DNA of 64,000 bases from Spiroplasma chrysopicola DF-1 (GCF_000400935.1 NC_021280.1:682001-746000), one strand, 5' to 3'. Shown: positions 34,367-47,501, counted from the first letter of the stretch. Translations and numbers: made by a program. The notes: generated by a model from the letters alone, not told the origin.

Positions 34367-35686
34367 TTATTTAAGGTTTTGGTACAAATTTTGTTGATAT
34401 TGTCCTTGTTCACCAAATTGGTTAACTGGTAATGGCCTTAAATATGTTCCTTGATTTGCTGTTGCATTTTGTCCTACTTCTGGCTGTTTTGCTGTTGGAG
34501 CCAGATATGTTACAAAACGTTGATCAACAGCTTGTAAACTTGTTCCACTAACTTTATTAGCTAAATGTTGATAATAAATGTTCCCTAATAACCCGGTACA
34601 TCATGCTTCACGCGCTCCGATTGTTTCAGGTAAATAAACACTTAAATTATAGTTTTTATTCATTACTAATAGTTGTTCTTTAAACCCACTAATTTTTAGA
34701 ATATCCCCAACAACAACTAGGGGGTAGTCATATTTTTTTAGCGTTGTGGCTAATTTTTGGTTTAAATGTTCGATTTCTTCTTCTAATACCCGATTAACAA
34801 TTATTGTTAAATCATGGTGGGTAAAGTTTAATTGTGTTTGTTGTTCTGGTAAGTATTTACTATAAATAACCAGATTATCTTTTGATTTATTATTTAAATT
34901 AATTATTTTATATAGATATTTGCTTGCTTGTTTATAATCACAATTCATCACTTGACGTAAACGCATTATTATTTTTTTAATTCCACCCGGAATAATAATT
35001 TGTTCACATAATGTCTCACGGACAAAGATATGTGCTTTGATGCTATCATAATCTCAATCCACAATTGTAATCCCATTTTGGAGATCTAATGGTGAAGCGA
35101 TATTTCAAGCAAGACTAAACGATTCTGGTAGGATACCCATTACTTCTACCTTTGCATACTTCAAAACATTAAAGATTCCTTGTATGATTTGTTTTTTTGT
35201 TACATAGACAATTGCTTTGATGCTAACTTTATGAGCAGGAAAGTCAATTGGTGGCGCCATTACCGCCTTTTGTTCATTTAGGATGTAGCGGTATGGTCGA
35301 ATGAAAAAGGTTGTTTCATCATCTAATAATGGTACTTCTTTTGCTAGACCAATCAAAGCATCAATATCATTTTTTGTTATTAATCGATTTGTTGTTAGAT
35401 TTAGCATTTTGGTTGAAGTTTTAATTTTTAAATTGTGTGATGGAATTGAAACAGCAACACGTTGCAGATCAAGTCCTAACTGACGATTAGCATCTTTAAT
35501 TACAATACTTAATTCTTTGGCCATATTTTTTTCATCCATAATTTTGCCATTTTCACAAAAACGATACTCTAAATGTTTTTTGTAAAGGACTTTAATATTT
35601 GAATTACTATAAATTCCAACCATAAAACTAAAACTATACTCTTTAATTTCTAAGACGGCATAAACTTCTTTTAGTTTGTAATCCAT
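34367..35686 (-). CDS. ftsA: divergent FtsA-like cell division protein
   Basis: 439 residues between rsmH and ftsZ, the ftsA position. Actin-fold hints are visible: an N-terminal YAVLEIKEYSFSFMVGIYSN, RVAVSIPSHNLKIKTSTK (1C-domain region), a VDWDYDSIKAHIF phosphate-loop-like segment and PLVVVGDILKISG in place of the usual TGGGA. The C-terminal tail is Gln/Asn-rich and lacks a clear membrane-binding amphipathic helix. Similarity is low and nucleotide binding is uncertain. Three Trp codons are TGA. Confidence 0.75.
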
Positions 35687-35716
35687 ATCCTCTACCTTCC
35701 TTTCTATTAATGCATA

Positions 35717-36655
35717 TTAGTTCACCCGTTCTAATATTCGCATTTTGGCACTGGCGCTACGATGATTTTCATCTAGCTCTTTACTCGTGGGAATAATAAC
35801 CTTTTTCGTAATAATTTTAAAACTACTTTGGTAATTTGAAACTACTGGTAAATTTTGATAGACTACCGCGGCGGGGTCTGTTGTTAATTTTTGAAAAAAC
35901 TGTTTAACAATCCGATCCTCTAAGGAATGAAATGAAATAATAACTAGTCGCCCTGTGACTGCTAACATTTCAACCGCTTGTTCTAACGATTTTTTTAACA
36001 CTTCTAATTCTTGATTAACTTCAATTCGAATCGCCTGAAACACTTGCTTAGCAGGATGTTTCGCTTTTTTTAACACTTTTTGTGGCAATGATTGTTTAAT
36101 AATATCAACCAATTGAAATGTTGTTGTAATTTCTTGTTTTGCTCGAACAGCAACAATATTTTGTGCAATTTTTCAACTAAATTGTTCTTCACCATATTCA
36201 CGGAAAATACGAGCTAAATCATTAACAGAATAGGTATTAACAACTGTCTTGGCTGTTAAACTTTGTTTTTGATTCATCCGCATATCAAGTTCACTATCAT
36301 AACGATAACTAAACCCGCGATAATCACTATCAAACTGTGGTGATGAAACTCCTAAATCATAAAGAATTCCATTAACTGTTTGAATATTTCGTACCATTAA
36401 TTCCGCTTGTAAATGCATAAAATTTGCATTAATGATTTCAAAATTAGGTTTATTTAATGCCACCAATTGTTTTTTAGCAGCATTAATGCCCTCATCATCT
36501 TGTTCAAAACAATATAATTTGCCAGTTGTTAATTGGCTTAAAATTGCGGTACTGTGACCAGCACGTCCTAATGTGCAGTCCACATAAACCCCATTTGGTT
36601 TAATCATTAGGCCCTCAAGTGCTTCATTTAATAAAACGGGATAATGTTTATCCAT
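35717..36655 (-). CDS. rsmH: 16S rRNA (cytosine-1402-N4) methyltransferase
   Basis: 312 residues, standard length. SAM-binding motif VDCTLGRAGHSTAIL at about 25-39, the DLGVSSPQFD block and RGFSYRYDSELDMRM, then VIISFHSLEDRIVKQFF and the C-terminal NHRSASAKMRILERV. It methylates C1402 of 16S rRNA at N4. The start follows mraZ by 6 bases. One TGA (Trp) falls near residue 161. Confidence 0.97.
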
Positions 36656-36661
36656 TGTTAA

Positions 36662-37093
36662 TTAAATTTTTTCTTCAAAATTCTTGGCAGCGTCTTCCAT
36701 TGCTGGAGCACCATCAATATATTTTTCTCACACAATTGGGTCTCATAATTCCAAATGATCGTTATTTCCAATAATAACAACATCTTTACTAATTTGCGCT
36801 TTTTCTTGCAAAATTACCGTTAATTTTATTCTTCCGGCATTATCGAAAGTAGCTTCATCCGACATTGACATTACTTTTCTTGCCAATGCTCGTCCTTCAG
36901 GAGTAGCTTGCCCAGTTGAAGCAACTTTGGCTATTCATTTTAGTCATTCATCTTCACTGCGCACATCAATACAACCATCAAAACCAAGAGAAATAAAGAC
37001 TTTATTAGCTTTAAATTGCTCTCGTAATTTTGAGGGAATCGTTAAACGCCCTTTGTCATCTAAGGTATGATTGTATGTTCCTAGTAGTGCCAT
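36662..37093 (-). CDS. mraZ: transcriptional regulator MraZ
   Basis: 143 residues with the two AbrB-like MraZ repeats: LGTYNHTLDDKGRLTIPSKL near the N-terminus and EATFDNAGRIKLTVILQEKA in the second half. MraZ forms a ring and represses its own division operon in other bacteria. It is the first gene of mraZ-rsmH-ftsA-ftsZ. The upstream GTGGGGGAAAGTGGGAAATG segment at its start contains two GTGGG elements, resembling the repeated TGGGN boxes that MraZ binds. Confidence 0.95.
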
Positions 37094-37113
37094 TTCCCAC
37101 TTTCCCCCACTTT
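37094..37113 (-). promoter_or_regulatory. repeated GTGGG boxes before mraZ
   Basis: The coding strand has GTGGGGGAAAGTGGGAA directly upstream of the mraZ ATG. MraZ of other bacteria, including mollicutes, binds short direct TGGG/GTGGN repeats, so autoregulation is likely. Only two boxes are clear. Confidence 0.45.
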
Positions 37114-37187
37114 CATACAAATTATATGACATTCTTCCCCATAATGCAACACTTTTCATCAAAAAGTTTTAAATCATCATAATAAAC

Positions 37188-37225
37188 AAAAAAAGCCTTT
37201 CCTATTTAAAGGAAAAGCTTTTTTT
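37188..37225 (-). terminator. terminator of yceD-rpmF
   Basis: AAAAAAAGCCTTTCC and GGAAAAGCTTTTTTT pair imperfectly around TATTTAAA, overlapping the last codon of rpmF. Confidence 0.75.
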
Positions 37226-37400
37226 AGTCAACTCTGACAACTTCTTTATTTTTATAATATCCACATTCACGACAAACTCTGTGTGGTTTGATTGTTGCTC
37301 CACAATTTTTACATGAAATTAATGTTGCTCCAGCTAATTTAAAATGTGTACGACGCTTTCTTTTTGCCTGTTTCGACGTCTTTCTAAATGGTACTGCCAC
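37224..37400 (-). CDS. rpmF: 50S ribosomal protein L32
   Basis: 58 residues. MAVPFRKTSKQAKRKRRTHF is the typical basic start, and the zinc ribbon is CKNC ... CREC. The initiator is GTG at 37400, with the strong AGGAGGGG site inside the end of the yceD-like gene one base upstream. Pairing with a YceD/DUF177 gene is the usual bacterial arrangement. Confidence 0.96.
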   Translation of the reverse strand: MAVPFRKTSKQAKRKRRTHFKLAGATLISCKNCGATIKPHRVCRECGYYKNKEVVRVD

Positions 37401-37401
37401 T

Positions 37402-37920
37402 TTATTTCCCCTCCTTTATTTTTTGCTCCCATAATTCTTGCAATTTATTTCATCGTGAATCTTCTTGTTTTGCCAAGTAGCTCTCAAAGTCTTCTTCCGA
37501 TAAAACCTGTCAAGATGAATCACCACTAATTATTGTATCACTATTTTCAGATAAATTAATAGGAATATTAATAATTATTTCATCTCATGCATATTTTATT
37601 ATATCAAAATTTTGTTCTTTTAAGTAATTAATATCAGTTTTTTGATAAAAATTAAAACTATAGTAGTCATTTCAATCTAACTTAATTGGATATAAAAATA
37701 ACTTTAATGTGCGTGAATCTTCAATCAATAATTCACCACTGATTTTTGCTTTAACTTCAATTATATCTAATTCAGCATTATATTTAATGACCCCCACAAC
37801 TATTAAATTTTTTCCTTCCCGAATATTTGGTGAATAATTAGATAGATTCTCAATTGTTGTTAAATTTTCGGTAAAATTAATGACTGGGTTATTAATAAAA
37901 TCAGCTTTTTTATAAATCAT
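37402..37920 (-). CDS. YceD/DUF177 family protein
   Basis: 172 residues, acidic. The pattern VVGVIKYNAELDIIEVKAKI then GELLIEDSRTLKLFLYPIKL fits the DUF177 fold, though the usual Cys-containing motif is not evident. In bacteria this gene is commonly next to rpmF and has been tied to 23S rRNA accumulation. It is divergent from the RpiR-type regulator; its start lies about 127 bases from that gene. Confidence 0.8.
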
Positions 37921-37998
37921 TGGATCCTCCAGTTTACTTTATTTTTAATATTATAACAAGAATTCCTCGCAATAAATTTCGCTTTTTATTACTTTTTA

Positions 37999-38014
37999 TG
38001 CTATAAATATAGCA
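37999..38014 (+). promoter_or_regulatory. palindromic operator over the RpiR-gene promoter
   Basis: TGCTATAAATATAGCA is a near-perfect dyad (7-bp arms) that contains a TATAAA box. It lies about 34 bases before the ATG of the RpiR-type gene, so a regulator bound here would block its promoter. Confidence 0.5.
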
Positions 38015-38047
38015 TACCGTAATCAGTAAAATTTTGGAAGTGATAAA

Positions 38048-38869
38048 ATGCAACTTATTAAATATACTGAGGGTCATAAGTTAACAAATTTAGAAATACA
38101 ATTAGTTGCCAAATTAAATGAAAACATTAAAGAAACCTTAAAATTATCAATTAATAAATTAGCTTTAAAACTATATATTAGCCCTTCATCTTTAAGTCGT
38201 TTAGTTCGTAAACTAGGTTTTAAAAATTATAATGGCTTTATCATCTGATTATCTGGGCAATATCAATTAGCCCAGCGCTATACTTCTGAGCAATTAGAAA
38301 ATAAACAAAATAACCCCATTGACATTATCACCAAAATATATCATCATTATGCCTTTGAATTAGAACAAACTTATTTAAATATTGAAATTGACAACTTTGA
38401 AATTGCAATTAATTGAATTCATAACAGTTCACAAATTATTATTTATGGTCCTAGTGATAGTAATATTTTTTTAAAAAACTTTAATTTTTATTTAAATTTA
38501 TTAAGATATCATACGATTTTAATAAATTATTTTAGTATTTTTCAACAACTCCTTGCCACGACACAAGAAAATGACCTATTTATTATTTATTTATATCACG
38601 AACAATTAATTAAATTACCATGACGCGAGCTTTACCAATTAGCTCATGAAAAAAAAATTAAAATTCTATTATTTACTAATTCAAATAAAATTAAGAATAA
38701 TAATTTCATCCAAAAAATAACTTTAACAAAAAAAGAACTTGCTGATAATAACGCTAATTTTACTTCTTATGCTAGCAATTTAATGACAATTAATTTTTTA
38801 TTTGAATTATTAGTTGCCAAATACCATTTGACTTTATATCAAAAATGAGAAGCCCAAAAAAATAATTAA
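38048..38869 (+). CDS. MurR/RpiR family transcriptional regulator
   Basis: 273 residues. The N-terminal RpiR helix-turn-helix is clear (TNLEIQLVAKLNENIKETLK then LALKLYISPSSLSRLVRKLG, about 10-60). The C-terminal half has the size of a SIS domain (about 110-250) but lacks the usual sugar-phosphate SGxS signature: the corresponding stretch is SSQIIIYGPSDSN. The ligand may therefore differ, or ligand binding is lost. TGA is Trp at several sites. It faces pheT convergently and is divergent from the yceD-like gene. Its targets are not evident here; the palindrome at its own promoter suggests autoregulation. Confidence 0.85.
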
Positions 38870-38895
38870 AACCCTTTTACAAATAAAAGGGTTTT
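38868..38895. terminator. bidirectional terminator between the RpiR-type gene and pheT
   Basis: AAAACCCTTTTA and TAAAAGGGTTTT form a perfect 12-bp stem with a 4-base loop between two converging genes. Confidence 0.85.
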
Positions 38896-38898
38896 AAT

Positions 38899-41292
38899 TT
38901 AACGAATTACAATTTTTAGTTTTGCTAAGTGTTGTTTAATTTTATCAAATTCAAGGTTGATTTCTTGTTCTGTTAATTGGTGATCAAGATTATTAAATGT
39001 AAAGCTAATTGTTAAAGCAACTTCATCATTCATGGTTTGAGGATCAAGATATTTATCAATTACCACTATATCAGTTAAATAATTAACCCCCATAATAATT
39101 TGATTTTTGATTAAACCATATTGCTGATCACTTTTTAATAAAATTGAAATATCACGTGATGATGAGGTAAATTTTGAAACTTCTTGAAACTTAACAACTT
39201 GATGATTTGCCTTAAAAATAACATCAAACTGAAATTCACAAAAATAGGTTGGATTTAAATTATGTTCTTTTTGAAATTGAGGATGAATTGCCCCAATAAT
39301 TCCTAATAATCGATTATGATAATAAATTAAACTCGTTTGATATGGGTGATAAATTGTACTTGCTGGAGCAATGTGATAGTCTAAGGTTCTTAAATCAAGC
39401 CCTTCTTTTGCACAAAATCCTTCAAATAAACCTTTCATATAATAGAAAGAATTATCGATTTTTTCTTTTGTTACTAAATTATTAATAATTTCATTTTGAG
39501 CCACAAAAGCACCGTGATAATAACTATCACCTTCATTAACATAAACTTTTTCAACAGTAAATAATTTAACATTGCTATTATTACGGGTATTATTATAAAC
39601 TACAGCTTCTAATAAGCTATTTAATAAACTAACGCGCATCATCTCATGTTCTTGTGACAATGGTGATAATAATTGATAGGGTTTCTTGTAATTAAAAAAA
39701 TTAAATTGCTCTATTTCTTTTTGTGGAACCAAAGAATAGGTTTTGGCTTGGTAAAAACCTTGATTTAGTAAGAAATTTTCAAAATTTTTAATTGTTTTTT
39801 CCCACGCAAGTCTTTTTTTGGCCAAGTTTGGCACAATTGGTGGTTTGGCAATAATCTCATCATAACCATATAATCGGGTGATTTCTTCAATTAAATCAGC
39901 TTTTTGGTGAATATCTGTTCTTGTCGCTGGACTAATAATCTGAAATTCTCTTTCTCCCGTTGACTCAACACTAAATCCTAATGGTGTCAAAAGACTTTTT
40001 ATTTGTTCTTTACTAAACTGATGACCAATTAAAGCATTAATTTCTGGTAAAGTTATTGCTAATGAAACTGGTTTTTCACTGTATTCTTTAACATAATTAA
40101 TCGTTGATAATTCGGCTAAAAAACGATGTTCTTCTAATAGCATTAAAAACCGACCTAAACCAAAATTAACAGTTGAGCTACTTAATGGTTTTAAATAGCG
40201 TTGTAAATTAATATTACTAATGCCTACTTTACGTTGTTGGCGACGCATTAATAAATGATTAACTTTTAATGCCATAATTGTCACTTCGCTAGTTGTTGGG
40301 CAAACCAAGTAAGCCGGATTAACTCTAATTCCAACTAGTTCAACAAAATCATTACCATCTAGAATAACTAAATCCCCTTTTGTAATATTAAACTCAGCGT
40401 TTTCATAATCTGTTGTAATTCGTAAGCCTGTTTTAATTTTATGATAGTCATAAACTATAATTGGTTGACCTGTTTCAATTGTTGCTTGAATTTGTAAATC
40501 CTCAAGCGGTTTTGTTACATCTGAACAATATTGATTAATTTTTAATCAAACTCGTTTTGCTAAAGCCAATGATTGATCAAGACCTTGTAATTTAACATTA
40601 ACAACAGAACCTTTGATAATTTCTGGCGTATCAATTATAACTTTTAAATCTTGGTCATATTTTGGTAATTGTTCTGTTGTTTCTATCAATAATGGTAATA
40701 ATGGTTGTGCAAAAAAAGCGGCCAATTCACGGGCTAACTCATAAGCACTTAAACAATCACTGCGATTTAAAGTTAAATCAACTTCAAAAGCAACATCAGT
40801 AAAACCTCAATCAGTTAAAATATCTTCTTTTCCAATTAAATTATAGCCTTCTTCTGCTGATAATTTTAACATTACAATTTCATCTTGTTCTAATTCGGTT
40901 AAATATTTATCATTAATTCCTAACTCACTAAAAGAGCACATCATTCCTTCTGAACTATATCCTTGTACTTCGCGGATCTGAATTTCCATTCCATTTGCTA
41001 ATTTTGCTCCCGGGCGAGCAACCGCAACATATCCTTCTTCAACAGGATTAGCGGCTCCGCAAACAATTGGATCAACTAAATCTTGTTTTGTATCAACTAA
41101 ACAAAAGTTTAAGTGCGTATTTGGAATTTTGTTGACAACTTGAATTCTCCCGGCAACAACATTAGAATTTTTATTATAATCAACAATACTATCCACTTCA
41201 AAACCAAGTTTATTTAATGCTTCAACAATTTCCCCATTACTAATATTATTTAAATCAAGATATTTTTCTAATCAATTTCGTGTTATTATCAT
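38899..41292 (-). CDS. pheT: phenylalanine--tRNA ligase beta subunit
   Basis: 797 residues. An EMAP-like tRNA-binding domain (VAGRIQVVNKIPNTHLNFC; GAANPVEEGYVAVARPGAKL) follows the start. Then come the B3/B4 editing domain, the B5 domain (TDIHQKADLIEEITRLYGYD) and a C-terminal ferredoxin-fold anticodon-binding domain (KFTSSSRDISILL). It partners with PheS in an alpha2-beta2 enzyme. AGGAGG is about 9 bases upstream, inside the pheS-pheT gap of 9 bases. Confidence 0.97.
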
Positions 41293-41301
41293 AATTTCCT
41301 C

Positions 41302-42339
<1,038 letters not shown>

Positions 42340-42354
42340 AATTTCCTCCTTAAA

Positions 42355-42590
42355 TAAAAAACCTTGTCTATTTAAAAAATAAACAAGGAGTGAATGTTTC
42401 ACGGTACCATCCTTTTACACTAGTTTCCTAGTCTTAATTAGTTTAACGAATTACAAAGATAATCCGGCTGGGATTAGCAGCACTCCTTAGGTGAATTCAT
42501 TAATATTATCTTAGTTACTCTCACCATCTATAACCTCGCTGAAAGATAACATTTTAACTACTATTCCTAAATCATCGTTTTAAATATTTA
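42355..42590 (-). promoter_or_regulatory. T-box riboswitch of pheST
   Basis: The minus strand holds AAGGATGGTACCGTG (42414-42400) and then the terminator CCTTGTTTATTTT...AAATAGACAAGG with a T run (42388-42358), directly before pheS. Upstream the segment ATGAATTCACC could display a UUC specifier for phenylalanine. Confidence 0.9.
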
Positions 42591-42638
42591 ACTTACTTAC
42601 TGATATTATAACTGATTTTTTGAAATTATGAAATTATT

Positions 42639-45600
42639 TTAAATTGTTAATTCCTGTAATTTTCGTTTTTTAATTAAGTTCATTGCTAATATTCAGGCAA
42701 AACCTAAAATTAGAACAATAATAGTTCCTGTTAAAACCGGGGTTTTTCAATTTAATGGTAAATTAATTACCAATTTATAATTTGTAAAAACCATTGCGAG
42801 AACAAAATGCCAAATTAATAACGACAGCAAATAAGCTGCAATAAAGACAAAGAATATCCCTAAAATGTAATTGCCAATAACAATAAAATTAATGTCACGC
42901 GTACGATAACCTAATGCCCGCATTGTTAGAATAACATCACTTGCTTCATCAATTACTGAAGTAATTACAACTGCTAAAATAATAAAAATAATAATCCCAT
43001 TTAAGACTTGCAAAATTAATAATGAATTATTAAATAATTCCATCCCCGCGGCCAATAATAATCGTTCCAAATTAATCATCGTTACATTATTAAGGTTAGT
43101 AAAAGTAGCAATGTTATCACCATCAAAGTTATTTAACAACAGTTCTTTAATTGTTACATCTAAGCGTTGATTAAAAAGATTAAGCGTTAAATTTTGAACT
43201 GTTACTTTAAAACTTTGTTTTTGCATTAAAACTTCTTTAATATTAATTTTTTCTTTAATTAACTCATTTTTTGACAAAAGATTATTATAAAAAGTTGGAA
43301 TAATAGCTCCTTGTCAATCACGATAATAGTTTTGAATTGCTTGTTCACTGATAAAAATATTATGTCGAATTGTATCATCATTAATAATACCTTTAACAAT
43401 TATTGTAATTGGAAAAGAACCAATTGTATTTTTGACAACAAATTGGTAATGATCATTTAAATTTAAATTAGCTAATTTCGCCATTTTTTTAGAAATAATA
43501 GCTGGAATATTAGTTCTTCCCGATGAAAAGTCAATAACCTCGCTAATAACATTTTGAGAAATCCCTGGTAAATAATAAAAATCATTTGCTAGAGTTTGAG
43601 ATAAACCCTTGATCGTAATATCATCAATCACAGTTTGCTCATTTTCACTTGGAGAAACCAGCAATGTAATTCCTAGTGTCTCCGTATTTGGATTATACAT
43701 TAATTGATTAAAGCTAATAATTGTTTTAACTTTTGTTTGATCTAATTGAGATGATAATTTCTCAATATTAGTCAATCACCCTGGAAAACTTTCAACGTTA
43801 TCACAACTTTTCGCAAATTTGATGACAGCCAATAAATCATTAAAATAAATAGACTGATAAATTGGTTGGTATAAAAGAAACTTTGCCAAATCCTTACATT
43901 CCCTTTGTCCAACAATACTTTGAACTAAACTATGAAAAGTTTGTAATGATGCTTGTGCTGTTTCTTCGGGATTTAATGTTGGTATTAAGCGAAAATTATC
44001 AACATTTAATAACTTTAAAGTTTCCTGTCCCCCAATATTTTTAACTTCACTAGCAGTTAATTTTGTCCCAAAATCAAATTTATGATCTACACTATTTTGA
44101 TAAATTAAATTGGTACGAGCTATTAATTGTTTAAAAATATCACTAGCATTAAATTGTAAAATAAAAAGTAATGAAGAAATAAAGAAAATTACCATTACTA
44201 TCAATCACTTACTAAAGGTTCGCATCATAAAAGATAGTTGTAATCGAAAAAGAAAAGGAGTTTTAATTGTAATTGTTTTTAAAAAAGTTGTAAAAAAGGT
44301 AATATGCTTTTTAGAAGCTAAATTAATTAAATCTAAACTGGCTTGTTTTAAGTACATTAAGATTAAAGCAAATGATATCACTGTAAATAAAACTGGCATT
44401 CCTACAAATAACAAGACAAGGAATCATCATGCAATGTAAATTAGATCAAAAGGAATTAAAAGACCAACAGTATATAATTTGTTTACATAAACTTGAATTG
44501 GAATACTAATCGCATAACCAACAAGAGCTCCTAATAACATCGTGATAAAAAATTTGACTGTAAAAACTCAGGCTAATTCAGAAGTTCGATAGCCAAATGC
44601 TTTAAAAATGCCAATTTGGCGACGAGTTTTATTCATTTCTTTTTTCATCGCATAGTTAATGAAAATAAATCCTAATCCTAATAAAACGCTCCCCAGCACA
44701 GTATAAAGAATAATTTGTAAATTAATATTTTGCATTTGCACAGCAAGATTACTTTCGCTAAAAGATAGCAAAGTTCCAGATGGATTAACAAAAACTTGCC
44801 CTAAAGCTTTTTTTAACGCTAAAAGAGTTTGTTGACCAGAATTATTTAGTTTAATCATTACCTTTTGTTGAGTTGATAAAACATAATCTAACGTTTTTTC
44901 ATTATCATAAAATCAAGAGCTTCCTAATAGTTGATAAATTTTGCTTTGGGGTAAATATATTACCCCAAAATTATTTAAACCACTAGCATTCGGATGCGCT
45001 GACCCCAAAGGTTTTAGTTCTAACATTGTATCTAAAGTATTTCCAATGCCACTAATAGTAAAACTTGGGGCATTATCACCTAAACTAATTTCACTACCAA
45101 TGTTTAAGTTATGCTGCTTGGCAAATAAACTACTAACTGCTATTGTATTATCTTCCCCTGGTAATTCACCTGAAAAAAGATGAAGTTGATTAAAATTTGC
45201 AACTTGTTTATTAGTTAAATCAGTTAATGGGGTTGGAACAAAATTTAAAGTCAAATTATTATCCTTACTATTTTTAGCAATTATTTCATTCGAAATAGCA
45301 AAACCTCATTCCAAACGTGGAGCTTTCAAAATACGGATTAATAATTCATTTCAACGATTATAATTAAACTTTGCTAAATAAGTTAAAGCGCTTGGTGTTA
45401 AACCCTCTTGAGGTGCTATTCCTTGATTTTGATAAACATCATTTAGTTTTTTAGTGATCGCTAGATCTTCACAAGTAGTTTGATTAGCTGGGTTACTATT
45501 TTTCGCACAAGATGTTTTAACACTTTTTCATCATTGACTATTTTTATCAATAATACTTTCACCGCTATCAGTTACCGTTTCACTATTACCATCTTGATTA

Positions 45601-45845
45601 ACAAAAATATTATTTAGATAATAATCCTGAATAAATTTTGGTTTATATGGGCTTCGACCAGTAAAATAATAATCTCATTCTTGTGAACTATTAGCAATAT
45701 TATTATAAATAATTTTAAATTGAAGGGCCCCTGATAAAACTCCAGCAACAGTTGCAACAATAATAACAATAAATAAAACTAGTCCAATTGATTCAATTCA
45801 ATTTTTGAAATACGCTTTTAAATAACTTTTTAAAATTTGACGCAT
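42639..45845 (-). CDS. large FtsX-like permease (MacB/FtsX family), two FtsX modules
   Basis: One uninterrupted 1068-residue frame in code 4. An N-terminal helix is followed by a large extracellular domain (about 30-370). A first FtsX-like block of membrane helices has IILYTVLGSVLLGLGFIFIN and GIFKAFGYRTSELA near residue 430. A second extracellular domain of about 310 residues follows the middle helices (about 500-565), and a final FtsX block contains LTMRALGYRTRDINFIVIG. The GYRTxE/D segments are the usual cytoplasmic coupling motif for a LolD/FtsE-type ATPase, but none is encoded nearby. A role in moving lipids or lipoproteins is possible but not shown. It ends before the pheS T-box. Confidence 0.85.
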
Positions 45846-45860
45846 TATTATTTCCCTTCA

Positions 45861-47378
45861 TTAATAACTACTGTTTATTATTTGGGCAATTACATTTCCA
45901 ATTTTATTAACAACATCCGTTGCTAAAACTGGTTTTTTGGTTTGGGCAACTAAATCACCACAAAAACCATGTAAATAAACTCCTAGGTAACTAGCCATTA
46001 AATTACTATAACCTTGGCCACAAAGACTGGCAATTAAACCCGTTAAAGCATCCCCCATCCCTGGTGTTGCCATATAAGGATTTCCTGTTGAATTAATATA
46101 TGTTAAATCCCCATCCGTAATAATTGTTTGATATCCTTTTAGAATGACAATAATCTTATATTTGTTTGCTAATTCTTTTGCTAATGCAACACGCTCTGAT
46201 AAAACTATTTCTAAGCGTTTATTAATTAAACGCGCAAATTCTTGGGGATGGGGAGTAATAATAGCGCGGTTTTTTAGTTTTCGTAATAACTCTGGAGTTA
46301 AAACATTAATTCCATCCGCATCAATGACAATTCTACCTTCATAATTATCTAAAACTAGTTTTAATAAATTTAAAGTTCGTTCGGTACGACCAGTTCCAGG
46401 TCCAAAAATAACGACATTTATTACTTTTTCTAATAAATCAAGAATTTTTGATCGATCGCTAGCGTCACAATAAGTCATTTCCAGAACAGTATTAACTAAA
46501 TAATTCCGTAATTCTTGGGGAATAACTCAAGTTAAATGCCCTGCCCCAGCTTGAATTGCCATATTAGCAGCGATTGTTCCTGCATTTAAATAATCATTAT
46601 TTGAACCAAATAACATTATTTTGCCATAATTTCCCTTATTTGTAACAAGTGGTCTGGGCTCTATCTTAACATCATTGACAACAAAAATTTTATTATCAAT
46701 TATCTCACTACAAAATTCATTAATCTTTTCCTGGTCAAAATCAAGGCTAGTTAAATAAACTTTTCCCAAAAATGGTATAATTTGATAGTTAATAAAAGCT
46801 GTTTTATAAATAAAAAATGTAACAGTGCGAGTTGCTTTAATAGCAACAGTTGGAATGTTTTCTTTATCATTAACAATTCCACTGGGAATATCACAAGCCA
46901 AAATTGGTTTGCTACTTTTATTAATATCAGTAATTAATTCCTGCGAATTTTCGGGCATGTCACCCTCAAAACTAAGGCCAAAAATACAATCAATAATTTC
47001 TTCACACTCTATTAATCATTCGTGGTATTCGCTATTATCTAAATAACAAATATCAATCTTTTGTTGCTGGATAATTAAATTAGTCAAATGTTTATTAGCC
47101 GCAGTTTGGCGGGCAACAAAATCTAATTTTGGAGCACAAAAAACAACTTTAACATTATTTCCGAGGTTTTTTTTAACAATTAGTTGAGCTAGCGCTAGTC
47201 CTTGTGCCCCATTATTACCTCATCCAACAAAAATAAGATATTTTCGAGGTTTTGACGATAAAAAGGGTAATAAACTTGTTGCTGCTTTGGCTATTAAATT
47301 AAGACTAGAAAATTTATAATTGTCCATAATAATTTGTTCAAGGCCATAAAATTGTTCTTTTGTTCCAACGTAAATCAT
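45861..47378 (-). CDS. bifunctional NAD(P)HX repair protein: degenerate epimerase plus ADP-dependent dehydratase
   Basis: 505 residues. The C-terminal half (about 215-505) is a ribokinase-like NnrD domain: KGNYGKIMLFGSNNDYLNAG, ITPHPQEFARL and NPYMATPGMGDALTGLIASL, with the catalytic GMGDxLxG. It dehydrates damaged NADHX and NADPHX. The N-terminal YjeF domain looks eroded: the family's NNGGDG is NNGAQG here, and the LMENAG block is absent, although IIDCIFGLSF keeps the Asp. The start ATG at 47378 is preceded by AAGGAG. It precedes the FtsX-like gene by 15 bases. Confidence 0.88.
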
Positions 47379-47465
47379 ATCTTTTGTCTCCTTATTATCC
47401 TCACGGATTATCATATCAAGGTTATATTATTATTTTATTCCTTTTCTGTTTGGAACTAAACTAAA

Positions 47466-47500
47466 AAAATAAAAAAATAGTAATTTTACAAAACTATTTT
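47466..47500 (-). terminator. terminator of the Pr6Pr-like gene
   Basis: AAAAAATAGT and ACTATTTTTTT pair around an AT-rich loop directly beyond the stop at 47502. Confidence 0.6.
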
Positions 47501-47501
47501 T

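Noticed and set aside
38899-41292. Apparent breakage of pheT and many other genes into pieces
   Set aside because: The pieces are in one frame and are divided only by TGA codons at positions where Trp fits. In code 4 they are whole genes.
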